NCBI GenBank assembly: GCA_000433355.1
Contig: FR893100.1
Span: 1-5,933, forward strand
Length of the DNA stretch: 5,933 bases
Origin: Alistipes sp. CAG:435
GTDB lineage: Bacteria > Bacteroidota > Bacteroidia > Bacteroidales > UBA932
Direction of reading: 5' to 3'
Shown: one piece after another, positions 1 through 5,534 of the stretch
Position numbering within the stretch: the stretch's first letter is position 1
Layout of the letters: every line of letters begins with the position of its first letter
Notes under the pieces: generated by a model
The model's database searches: none
What the model saw: the letters and a program-made list of their open reading frames with translations, nothing else
Told to the model about the DNA's origin: nothing
Translations under genes and position numbers: made by a program

Positions 1-1
1 C

Positions 2-598
2 TACGACAATCTCGCAGCGATCTTCGACTGCCTGCGTCGCATCAACACTATTCTCATCGATCTGTGCAGGGACATCTGGACCTACATCTCGATGGAATAT
101 TTCCACCAGCAGGTCGCCAAGAACGAGGTTGGGTCTTCGGCTATGCCTCACAAGGTCAATCCGATAGATTTCGAGAACGCCGAAGGTAACCTTGGAATGG
201 CCAACGCCGTGCTGACTTTCCTTTCGATGAAGCTCCCGATCTCCAGACTGCAAAGGGATCTGACCGACTCCACCGTTCAGCGTAACATCGGAGTCCCTGT
301 GGCCCACGGCATGATCGCCCTCGCGTCATTGAAGAAAGGACTCGGCAAGCTTATCCTGAACCGTCCGGCCATCGACGCTGAACTGCATCATAACTGGGCG
401 GTGGTCGCCGAGGCCATCCAGACCATCCTTCGCAGGGAGAACTACCCGAATCCGTACGAGACCCTCAAGAATCTCACCCGCACCGGCGCTGCCATCGACG
501 AGAAGACCATCGAGGACTTCATCAGCACCCTCGACGTTGCCGACTCCGTAAAGGAAGAGCTTCGCGCCATCACCCCGTGGAACTACACCGGCTTCTGA
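2..598 (+). CDS. purB: Adenylosuccinate lyase, C-terminal part (5' end outside window)
   Basis: The frame is open from base 2, so 198 residues of the C-terminal part are present and the true start lies left of the window. The enzyme performs two fumarate-releasing steps of purine synthesis: SAICAR to AICAR, and adenylosuccinate to AMP. It acts as a cytosolic homotetramer. The decisive evidence is the fumarase/aspartase superfamily signature loop SSAMPHKVNPIDFENAEGN (from base 134), which carries the mobile catalytic serine. It is followed by KLPISR..RDLTDSTVQRN, HNWAVVAEAIQT and a terminal TPWNYTGF. This matches the long E. coli-type PurB rather than the shorter Bacillus type. The protein ends a few residues after TPxNYxG, earlier than E. 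coli PurB as I remember it. It closes with tandem stops (TGA TAA). The downstream gene converges on it. Identification is secure. Confidence 0.97.
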   Translation, partial: YDNLAAIFDCLRRINTILIDLCRDIWTYISMEYFHQQVAKNEVGSSAMPHKVNPIDFENAEGNLGMANAVLTFLSMKLPISRLQRDLTDSTVQRNIGVPVAHGMIALASLKKGLGKLILNRPAIDAELHHNWAVVAEAIQTILRRENYPNPYETLKNLTRTGAAIDEKTIEDFISTLDVADSVKEELRAITPWNYTGF

Positions 599-607
599 TA
601 AATCAAT

Positions 608-634
608 CGGTCACCGAGCCTGTCGAAGTGACCG
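608..634. repeat. REP-like palindromic element between convergent genes
   Basis: A perfect 7-bp inverted repeat (CGGTCAC at 608-614, GTGACCG at 628-634) flanks a 13-nt loop containing GAGCCTGTCGAA. The motif TTCGACAGGCTC inside a GC-rich hairpin resembles, from memory, a short palindromic repeat scattered between genes in many bacteria. It fills the gap between the stops of purB and the DoxX-like gene, where a bidirectional terminator would be expected. A short TTTT run occurs only for the + strand (645-648), too far from the stem for a textbook terminator. Copy number elsewhere in the genome is unknown. Confidence 0.55.
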
Positions 635-646
635 GTAACAATGCTT

Positions 647-1882
647 TTAGAGTATCAGCAGAAGCGCGAAGACGTAGAGCGCAAAGCCCTGGAAACGGAG
701 GCGGCTTTTGGTGCTGGAGCGCAGCATCTCTTCGGTCGGATCGTCACCGGTCATCTCAAGCAGAGTCTCATCAGACGGGATGCGGCCGTGTGAATATTTC
801 CGGATCAGCTGGCCGTCGTTAAACCAGGTCGCGCCGCCGTTGGAGCGGTTGAGGGTGACAAGCGTTTTCTTGTCGGCGAAATATGTCGAGCCAACCAGTC
901 GTGAGTGTGCATCCGGCACAATCTCAGGCAACTTGTCGAACTGCTCCTTTGTCGAGGAAACCAGCAGCAGGGGAGTGAATCCGGCTGCCTTCGCCCCGTC
1001 AAGAGCGTCTGCTATCCTTGTCCAGAAAGTTCCGTTGGCCTTGGCCGGGTCATAGACCGAAACCGCGAGCACGTTGCCGTAGGTGGCTCTTTCGTCTTGA
1101 TAATTGCCCGATGAGTCGGTGAACGAAAGCGCCGGCTTGTTGTCTTCGATGTCCGCCCCGTTGATCAGGATGGTCTCCGTGCGGACGTATGTCCAGGTCG
1201 AATCCGGAAGGCGGTCGAGGTCAAAGGCTCCCTCCTGTCCGTTCTTTTCGTAGATGATAGTGGATTTGTAGTTTCCGGAGACGTCCTCTTCATCGTCATC
1301 TCCGATGGAAGCCAGCAACTCGCTTCCAGGAGTGAACTCGGTGTAGTCCACCAGTGGGATTGATGTCAATGAATAGACCGTGAAGAGAATTATTGAGGCT
1401 GACACGATGCCGAACGAGACATATTTCCGTTTCCTGTTCTTGCCGAAATTCTTGAACGGCAGGAACGCTGTCATCGCCAAAGCCAACAGAACCAGATTCT
1501 TAAGGAATGTCTGGAAGTTGGTCAGGTGGATCACCTCTCCGAAGCAGCCGCAGTCAGTCAGGCTTACCGGATTGAATATGGCCAAAAACAACGTGAGCAC
1601 CGTGAAGAAGACAATCATAGCGGTGGCTATGATTGCGACCTGTTTCCTCCACACGCCACTGATCATCGCCGCACCGAGGATGGCTTCCGCGAGCGCGAGA
1701 ACCACGGCGGTCGCCTTTGCGGTTGGCAGCAGGAACGTTACATGGAAGAATCTGAAATACCCTTCCATCACAAGACCCGCTCCTACCGGATCAAGCAGTT
1801 TGAATATCCCCGCGAGCAGGAACACCACACCAATCAAAAAAGCGCACAGCCTTCTCAGCCTGAAGAGGAAAACGTTGTTCAT
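647..1882 (-). CDS. DoxX/MauE-like membrane protein with C-terminal thioredoxin-like domain (BT_3928-type)
   Basis: This 411-residue protein starts with four or five hydrophobic segments (about residues 12-29, 56-76, 82-104, 126-143, 154-173). A TDCGCFG motif lies at 109-115, at the end of the third segment. It is the paired-cysteine motif of DoxX/MauE-type quinone-linked or thiol-redox membrane proteins. Residues about 180-395 form a soluble region, probably outside the membrane. Its end has a thioredoxin-like strand pattern (LLLVSS at 305, then LVTLNRSNGGATWFNDGQLI at 341), but no CxxC is visible there. A last hydrophobic stretch (398-411) ends the protein. The overall plan resembles the Bacteroidota BT_3928 family as I remember it. 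The start is fixed by the 4-nt ATGA overlap with the tmk stop, indicating translational coupling. The exact role is unknown; envelope thiol redox is an inference. Confidence 0.8.
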   Translation of the reverse strand: MNNVFLFRLRRLCAFLIGVVFLLAGIFKLLDPVGAGLVMEGYFRFFHVTFLLPTAKATAVVLALAEAILGAAMISGVWRKQVAIIATAMIVFFTVLTLFLAIFNPVSLTDCGCFGEVIHLTNFQTFLKNLVLLALAMTAFLPFKNFGKNRKRKYVSFGIVSASIILFTVYSLTSIPLVDYTEFTPGSELLASIGDDDEEDVSGNYKSTIIYEKNGQEGAFDLDRLPDSTWTYVRTETILINGADIEDNKPALSFTDSSGNYQDERATYGNVLAVSVYDPAKANGTFWTRIADALDGAKAAGFTPLLLVSSTKEQFDKLPEIVPDAHSRLVGSTYFADKKTLVTLNRSNGGATWFNDGQLIRKYSHGRIPSDETLLEMTGDDPTEEMLRSSTKSRLRFQGFALYVFALLLIL

Positions 1883-2565
1883 TTTGCTTCGATATGTTCG
1901 TCAATAACTTTCTTCACCTTTGCGAATATCCCGTCCGGCGGCAGCATCTCCCCGAACTCGTCCGAGCAGTCTATTCTGATGAAATCCGGATCCAGCGCTA
2001 CCTGCTGCCTGTAGATCGCCCGCACCTGCTTCTGGAACTCTATGTCTGATTCGTGAATATCCTGGGAGCCGTGGAGATATTCCCTGTCCTTTCCCGTCCG
2101 CGCCGAGTCCAACCTGCTCTCGACGAATGTGATGGGAACATCCAAGAATATATTCAAGTCTGGCTTCGGGAGGCCGAAGTCGCCATATTCAGTGTTGAAG
2201 ATCCATTCGCGCAGGTTCTCTCTTTCCTCAGGGGCGCTCAGTTTGGCGCATTGGTATGCGATGTTGGAATAGACGTACCTGTCCAGCAGCACCGATCCGC
2301 CTTCCGCCAGCGTCTTCTTCATCTGGGGGGCCGCCCCGTGCCTGTCCTCGGCGAACAGCAGGGCCACCAGTTGAGGGTGAACCGACTCGTTGCTTCCGAA
2401 ATCCCCGCGCAGAAACCGGCTGATCAGATCGCCATAGACCGGCGCGTCGTATCTTGGAAAGTGAATGTATTCCAATTCCGGGCATATCTTTTCGAGATAC
2501 GCCTTCAACTTCTTGACTTGCGTGGATTTCCCAGATCCGTCCAAACCTTCCAGAACGACCAGCAT
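1879..2565 (-). CDS. tmk: Thymidylate kinase (dTMP kinase)
   Basis: This 228-residue enzyme phosphorylates dTMP to dTDP with ATP in the cytosol, the last step specific to dTTP synthesis. The P-loop is EGLDGSGKST at residues 6-15. FPRYD (36-40) fits the family's dTMP-site region. FAEDRH (71-76) and the LLDRYVYSN strand (93-101, with the DRY signature) follow. A charged LID-like stretch with RTGKDREYL lies at about 156-164, and LDVP at 141-144. The length is slightly above the usual 200-215. The ATG places the P-loop six residues in, as normal for Tmk. No Shine-Dalgarno sequence is seen; an A-rich stretch (AGAAAAATCAA on the coding strand) precedes the start, common in Bacteroidota. It is the first gene of a minus-strand pair and overlaps the next start by 4 nt. 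It diverges from folP. Confidence 0.96.
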   Translation of the reverse strand: MLVVLEGLDGSGKSTQVKKLKAYLEKICPELEYIHFPRYDAPVYGDLISRFLRGDFGSNESVHPQLVALLFAEDRHGAAPQMKKTLAEGGSVLLDRYVYSNIAYQCAKLSAPEERENLREWIFNTEYGDFGLPKPDLNIFLDVPITFVESRLDSARTGKDREYLHGSQDIHESDIEFQKQVRAIYRQQVALDPDFIRIDCSDEFGEMLPPDGIFAKVKKVIDEHIEAK

Positions 2566-2591
2566 AACGATTGATTTTTCTGATGGAGGTC

Positions 2592-2606
2592 TTGAGCAAT
2601 GCTCAA
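2592..2606. promoter_or_regulatory. 15-bp palindrome in the tmk leader (candidate operator or leader hairpin)
   Basis: TTGAGCA-A-TGCTCAA is a perfect inverted repeat with 7-bp arms and a single central base. It lies 27-41 bp ahead of the tmk start and just downstream of the candidate tmk -7 box, so it would overlap or follow the start of transcription. A one-base loop is sterically poor for an RNA hairpin, so a dimeric DNA-binding protein site is the better reading. No regulator is identified. Confidence 0.4.
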
Positions 2607-2622
2607 AACTTATTCCGAATCA

Positions 2623-2630
2623 CAAAGATA
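2623..2630 (-). promoter_or_regulatory. Candidate Bacteroidota -7 promoter box for tmk
   Basis: The minus strand reads TATCTTTG, an exact match to TAnnTTTG, the -7 element of the Bacteroidota primary sigma factor. A TTTG lies further upstream (2657-2654), but the 23-nt spacing is longer than the usual 19-21. Transcription would start near 2617, giving tmk a leader of about 50 nt that contains the palindrome. AT-rich sequence makes chance matches possible. Confidence 0.45.
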
Positions 2631-2643
2631 TTCAATTTTTGTC

Positions 2644-2651
2644 TATTTTTG
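2644..2651 (+). promoter_or_regulatory. Candidate Bacteroidota -7 promoter box for folP
   Basis: TATTTTTG matches TAnnTTTG exactly and lies 18 nt before the folP ATG chosen here, giving a very short leader. No TTTG is present at the expected -33 position. The box faces the tmk box, 13 bp apart, so the two promoters would share the same helix faces and could compete for polymerase. Confidence 0.4.
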
Positions 2652-2669
2652 TTCAAAATTAATGTCATT

Positions 2670-3500
2670 ATGGGAAACAAGGCAGACAGAAATATTCAGG
2701 TGATGGGCATAGTGAACCTCACCGACGACTCTTTTTTCGCAGGCAGCCGCAACCTCCGGGCGGACGGGACCTTCGATGAGGAACTTTTCCGGGGCAGGAT
2801 TGTGAATATGCTTGAGTCGGGAGCGGACATCCTTGATTTGGGAGCGTGCTCGACACGCCCAGGCTCAGACTCCATCAGTGAGGAAGAGGAGTGGAAGCGG
2901 CTTGAGCCGGCCTTGAATATCCTTGCTTCGGAGCATGCCGGGGTAAAGATTTCAATCGACACTTTCAGACCTGCGGTTGTCAGTCGTGCGTTTGACATCA
3001 TCGGCCCGTTCATCGTGAACGATGTCAGCGGCGGAAGTGAGGAGATGTGGTCGCTGCTTGGCCGGCTTCATCTGCCGTACATAGCGATGCACACTCGGGG
3101 GACGCCTAAGAATATGCAGAACCTCACGGACTATGATAATGTCACCGAGGCTGTCCGTGAGTTCTTCGTCGGGATCGCCGCAGAGGCGGACAGGCACGGT
3201 GTGGAGGATTGGATTCTGGATCCCGGTTTCGGTTTCGCCAAGACCGTGGAGCAGAACTGGCAACTGCTGCGTGAGATGGCTGTGCTTCAGGAGTTCGGCA
3301 AAGAGATTCTCGTGGGCCTTTCCCGCAAGAGCTTTCTGTTCAGGCCTCTGGGCATCACTCCGGCTGACGCATTGCCTGCCACACAGGTCGCCGACTTCAT
3401 CGCCCTACAAAACGGTGCGGACATCCTCCGCGTCCATGATGTCGCCGAGGCTGTCCGCACCATCAAACTCTACCGTTTGTTTAATGGAGTCAATAATTGA
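2670..3500 (+). CDS. folP: Dihydropteroate synthase
   Basis: This 276-residue TIM-barrel enzyme condenses p-aminobenzoate with dihydropterin pyrophosphate to dihydropteroate in folate synthesis. It is the sulfonamide target. Motifs occur in order: VMGIVNLTDDSFF (11-23, pterin-binding loop 1), DLGACSTRPG (56-65, loop 2), ISIDT (94-98), VNDVSGG (116-122), MHTRGTP (140-146), LDPGFGFAKT (183-192) with the conserved lysine, GLSRKSF (216-222) and RVHDV (254-258). A longer frame opens at 2571, but its 33 extra residues are translated intergenic DNA containing the promoter box. The ATG at 2670 puts the MGIVN motif at residue 12, as usual. Two motif residues vary: DD for PD in loop 1 and C60 before STRPG. 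It is divergent from tmk. Confidence 0.96.
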   Translation: MGNKADRNIQVMGIVNLTDDSFFAGSRNLRADGTFDEELFRGRIVNMLESGADILDLGACSTRPGSDSISEEEEWKRLEPALNILASEHAGVKISIDTFRPAVVSRAFDIIGPFIVNDVSGGSEEMWSLLGRLHLPYIAMHTRGTPKNMQNLTDYDNVTEAVREFFVGIAAEADRHGVEDWILDPGFGFAKTVEQNWQLLREMAVLQEFGKEILVGLSRKSFLFRPLGITPADALPATQVADFIALQNGADILRVHDVAEAVRTIKLYRLFNGVNN

Positions 3501-3501
3501 T

Positions 3502-3534
3502 ATGACCTACTTCGGCCTAAATGCGCATGAGTAG
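3502..3534 (+). pseudogene. Ten-codon stump in coupling position after folP, possibly the start of a lost gene (cdaA?)
   Basis: An ATG lies one base past the folP stop and reads MTYFGLNAHE before TAG. In many Bacteroidota folP is followed directly by cdaA (diadenylate cyclase), whose short N-terminus begins M-x(2-3)-F-G. The first six codons fit that pattern, and the frame then dies at the point where recognisable core-genome sequence ends. The match is only about five residues, so this is a hypothesis from position and synteny. It may equally be a meaningless short frame. Confidence 0.25.
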
Positions 3535-4270
3535 AAAATGGATCGGTGACATCGCATTTTGTGTGGGACGGAAAACGTACGCCATAAGTCAACTTATACC
3601 TGTAATAATCTATAAACCCGAGTCAACCTAAATCAGGAAAGTACACATAGGGGCTTCCTGTGTACCAAATGGACTATAACACGTCATTGGTACAGGAAAC
3701 ACACTTCTGATGTGCCAATCGAGGCTAAGGTAAGTGGAGGAGAACAATGTCAGCCAATGGCCAACGTCTCCCTTCCATAACTTGACCTCAATGTTTCTAC
3801 GATAAGTGTTCTTGCGGTCGTTCCCCAGCCTGGTCTTAAAGTCTCTGTCGTGGCGGATGCTCATGCACGGCACTGTAATTGACGGAAACGGCAATCTGGC
3901 ATATATGCACTTGCAGCACACTTTGCTGTTCCCCGCACAATGTGGAAAACCATTCTTGGGAACAACCATCCTGACCGTATGGCCATTAGGCAGCCGTGAC
4001 CGTTCCCGCCAACTGCAAAAAATATAGGCAAACCACTCATGCTTTCAAGAGCCTGAATTGGAACAACACTCACCATCTCCGGGACATAGGTCCGCACCTA
4101 TAAACCGTTCTTGCAGACAGGCAATAATTTGGCGTTCTGAGCATGAATGTTTTTGCATACTTAAGAGTCTGCTAATCCTACATAACTTTCTGTCGGCAGC
4201 CGCGAATATGGATGTACAGGTCTCTGGCTAACTGGCCGTAGGCATTTCTGGCAGTAGATCGCAATTTCCA
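3535..4270. other. About 740 bp without a recognisable gene; hairpins and remnant open frames
   Basis: No frame here shows a family I know. The longest open stretch is on the minus strand, 4044 to 3628 (138 codons), starting right after a TGA and with no good start. Its residues include a cysteine cluster (HCAGNSKVCCKC) but no recognised domain, and its end runs through a hairpin, so I do not call it a gene. Plus-strand frames over the same DNA are similar in length. The segment also holds the imperfect hairpin at 3655-3698 and a 6-bp perfect hairpin, ATAGGT-CCGC-ACCTAT, at 4086-4101. No tRNA, IS end or D5-like motif was found. It is the 3' flank of the group II intron remnant. It is best read as degraded accessory DNA or an unrecognised structured RNA. 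Confidence 0.4.
3655..3698. repeat. Imperfect 14-bp inverted repeat (hairpin)
   Basis: TTCCTG-TG-TACCAA-A-TG (3655-3671) pairs with CATTGGTACAGGAA (3685-3698): 14 base pairs, with bulges TG and A, around a 13-nt loop. A competing 7-bp stem pairs GTACACA (3641-3647) with TGTGTAC (3659-3665), using the same left-arm bases. CAGGAAA also occurs twice directly, at 3634 and 3693. No T-run follows on either strand, so it is not a simple terminator. Confidence 0.6.
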
Positions 4271-4326
4271 ATCGAGTAGGAGGAAAACGAAGTAGTTTTC
4301 TTCCTACTTTCGTTTTCCGACCTCTC
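4271..4326 (-). ncRNA. Group II intron domain VI with branch-point adenosine
   Basis: On the minus strand GAGAGG (4326-4321) pairs with CCU and CUC around a single bulged A at 4277, seven bases from the intron end counting itself. That is the textbook branch point. Above it, GGAAAACGAAAGTAG pairs with CTACTTCGTTTTCC (one extra A on the 5' side), capped by GAAGAAAA. The 3' terminus is CGAU. The preservation of this long stem contrasts with the ruined coding region. Confidence 0.88.
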
Positions 4327-4328
4327 AC

Positions 4329-4360
4329 ACCACTGTACATGCTGTTCCGCATACGGCGGT
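4329..4360 (-). ncRNA. Group II intron domain V (catalytic core hairpin)
   Basis: ACCGCCGTATGC-GGAACA-GCATGTACAGTGGT folds into the short catalytic hairpin. The lower stem ACCGC pairs with GUGGU, and the upper stem GUAUGC with GCAUGUAC, leaving the usual bulge. A GAAC tip replaces the usual GAAA-type loop. The catalytic triad appears to be CGC, as in some classes including IIC, rather than AGC. The RT stop codon lies two bases ahead of it, so the reading frame ends just before the catalytic RNA. One C·A mismatch in the lower stem may be a degenerating change. Confidence 0.85.
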
Positions 4361-4362
4361 TC

Positions 4363-4925
4363 CTATTTTGGGTGCCATTCGAGATACGACCCCATTAAAG
4401 TAGCATACCCCGCCCTACATAGATGTTCGTTTGTTATGGTTCTATGCCGTATGTAGCTGTCAGCTATGCGCCAATAGCCTTTGCGAGTATTACCCCATTC
4501 ATATGCCTTGGATTTATTAATACCGCATCTAATGAGGTTTGCCACTTTTATCTTGACTTTCTTCCAGGCTTTCCATATACACATGCGTATTCTACGTCTT
4601 AACCATTCGTCTGTTTCAAGCAGAAGACGCTTCATATTGGCAAAGTGATAATAGCCGACCCACCCTCGTATGTATTCTTTCAGCTTCTGTTTTCTCTTGG
4701 CATATCCCCATCCGTTGCTGCGACTTGTTCTTTTAGCTTTGACTTCATCTTGGCTTTGGACTTGGGATGCACCGCGAGTTGGCCTTTGCCTTTCAGCACA
4801 TAAAAGGAGTAGCCGAGGTATCTCACTCCTCGCACATACGACACTACGGTCTTTTCCTTGTTGACTTTGAGATATAGAGTTCCCTCTATAAATCGGGTTA
4901 TTCGGGACTTGCACCCGTTAGACAA
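4363..4925 (-). pseudogene. Group II intron reverse transcriptase/maturase, 5'-truncated and frameshifted
   Basis: Two overlapping frames together give one C-terminal RT/maturase fragment. The first (from about 4910) reads ITRFIEGTLYLKVNKEKT, then RGVRYLGYSFYV and PKSKAKMKSKLKE. The second continues with TSRSNGWGYAKRKQKLKEYI, RGWVGYYHFANMK and RRRIRMCIWKAWKK, and ends RAGYATLMGSYLEWHPK. The order (distal RT, thumb, maturase domain X with GWVGYYHFANMK) is typical. The switch is near 4725-4732 and is consistent with a 4-nt deletion where family members usually have E-L-T-S. The palm with YADD and all earlier RT blocks are absent, and there is no HNH endonuclease domain at the C-terminus. No start codon belongs to it; the TTG at 4925 is fortuitous. 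It is not functional. Confidence 0.88.
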
Positions 4926-4945
4926 TGCTCATGCCGAGCATACTA

Positions 4946-4979
4946 AAAGAGGCCGGCCCTTCTAAACAAGGTCGGCCTC
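4946..4979 (-). terminator. Rho-independent terminator after the two-TM (candidate immunity) gene
   Basis: GAGGCCGACC pairs with GGCCGGCCTC, nine Watson-Crick pairs plus one mismatched position, around an 11-12-nt loop, and is followed at once on the minus strand by TTTTAG. It lies about 50 nt beyond the stop at 5028. The stem is much more GC-rich than the surrounding DNA. On the + strand the T-run is about 18 nt away, so minus-strand use is favoured. Confidence 0.8.
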
Positions 4980-5027
4980 CTGACTACTTATCTGATATTT
5001 TTTGACTAATTAGAAAGAGAATCATGG

Positions 5028-5528
5028 TTATCCTTTTAGAGAGTTTTTATCAACGACCTGACATTTACCACATGAATACATACGTGCCAATCTATGGACG
5101 CGATAAGGATATAAACTACATAGACTTAGATCTATCACTTTACGTTTACCGATGTTGGTTGTGACTTCCATGCTAAGTATACTATCACGCGTATGAACAA
5201 GAACTATCTTTTTTATGTCCATCCAATCAACACAAAATTCTCCCGTCTCATCATTGCAGTAAATACCGGACTGATCAATTCTCATACTCCAATCTGGAAG
5301 TGCCAATATTCTTTGTAAATCTCGTATGAAAATTATAGTGATAATGACTACTGCTATAAATAGCAGAATAATCCAGACGATGTCATCAGATAAATGATTT
5401 TTACTATAATCTCGAATCAGTATATATATGCAAGAAAAAACAAATAAGTAGCAAAAGATAAGATAAGATACCGTAGCTTTTATCTTGTCCCTTTTCGACA
5501 AATCTATTGGCTTGCATTTTGATTTCAT
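5028..5528 (-). CDS. Two-TM small membrane protein, candidate immunity protein
   Basis: This 166-residue protein has a basic start (MKSKCKPIDLSKRDKIK), two hydrophobic helices at about residues 20-38 and 50-69 separated by a charged turn, and a soluble C-terminal domain from about 75. The domain contains WSMRIDQSGIYCNDETGEF and VDWMDIKKIVLVHT. That strand-rich, G-I-x-W-x-D-I pattern recalls PH-like domains of small membrane proteins such as the STM3941 type; this is a resemblance, not an identification. The pattern suggests both ends on the cytoplasmic side. The ATG lies six bases after the stop of the upstream gene, a likely toxin tip, so the two are probably co-transcribed and coupled. The gene is clearly AT-richer than purB, tmk and folP, and a terminator follows. 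Immunity function is inferred from position and size only. Confidence 0.7.
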   Translation of the reverse strand: MKSKCKPIDLSKRDKIKATVSYLIFCYLFVFSCIYILIRDYSKNHLSDDIVWIILLFIAVVIITIIFIRDLQRILALPDWSMRIDQSGIYCNDETGEFCVDWMDIKKIVLVHTRDSILSMEVTTNIGKRKVIDLSLCSLYPYRVHRLARMYSCGKCQVVDKNSLKG

Positions 5529-5534
5529 AGCACT

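Larger units (their letters stand above)
4271..4925 (-). mobile_element. Truncated group II intron remnant with intact 3' end
   Basis: The minus strand carries, in order, the C-terminal end of an intron reverse transcriptase/maturase, domain V and domain VI, and ends with AU at 4272-4271. That is the canonical 3' end of a bacterial group II intron. Everything that should precede it is missing: no GUGYG 5' end, and no room for full domains I-III or the RT palm. The left limit near 4925 is approximate. Bases 4925-4905 on the coding strand read TCTAACGGGTGCAAGTCCCG, which resembles a domain I hairpin motif. If so, the element has an internal deletion rather than a simple 5' truncation. Truncated copies arise when target-primed reverse transcription stops early. 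The intron cannot splice or move on its own. Confidence 0.85.

Noticed and set aside
577..1907. Plus-strand frames over the DoxX-like gene and its edges (577-822, 708-1055, 1380-1907, 1526-2014)
   Set aside because: They are antisense or out-of-frame shadows of a gene with clear protein features, and have arginine/serine-rich compositions without domains.
2571..2669. N-terminal extension of folP from the ATG at 2571
   Set aside because: The extra 33 residues translate the promoter region and would place the MGIVN motif far from the usual position near residue 12.
3519..3559. AAATGCG / CGCATTT inverted repeat as the folP terminator
   Set aside because: AT-rich 7-bp arms, a 27-nt loop and no T-run after the stem make a terminator unlikely.
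3561..3575. GTGTGGGAC as the 5' end of a second, plus-strand group II intron
   Set aside because: GUGYG occurs often by chance. No plus-strand domain V or RT follows, and the only D5/D6 is on the other strand.
3628..4044. 138-codon minus-strand open frame as a gene
   Set aside because: No start with suitable context, no recognised domain, it ends inside a hairpin, and competing frames of similar length overlap it. A CC-K-C cluster alone is not enough.
4161..4352. 63-aa minus frame across domains V and VI
   Set aside because: It runs through the catalytic RNA stems and the intron-exon joint, so the frame is incidental.
4158..4942. AGTATGC on both sides of the intron remnant as a target-site duplication
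   Set aside because: The copies are not at the intron's exact 3' end (4271), group II introns do not make such duplications, and seven bases can match by chance.
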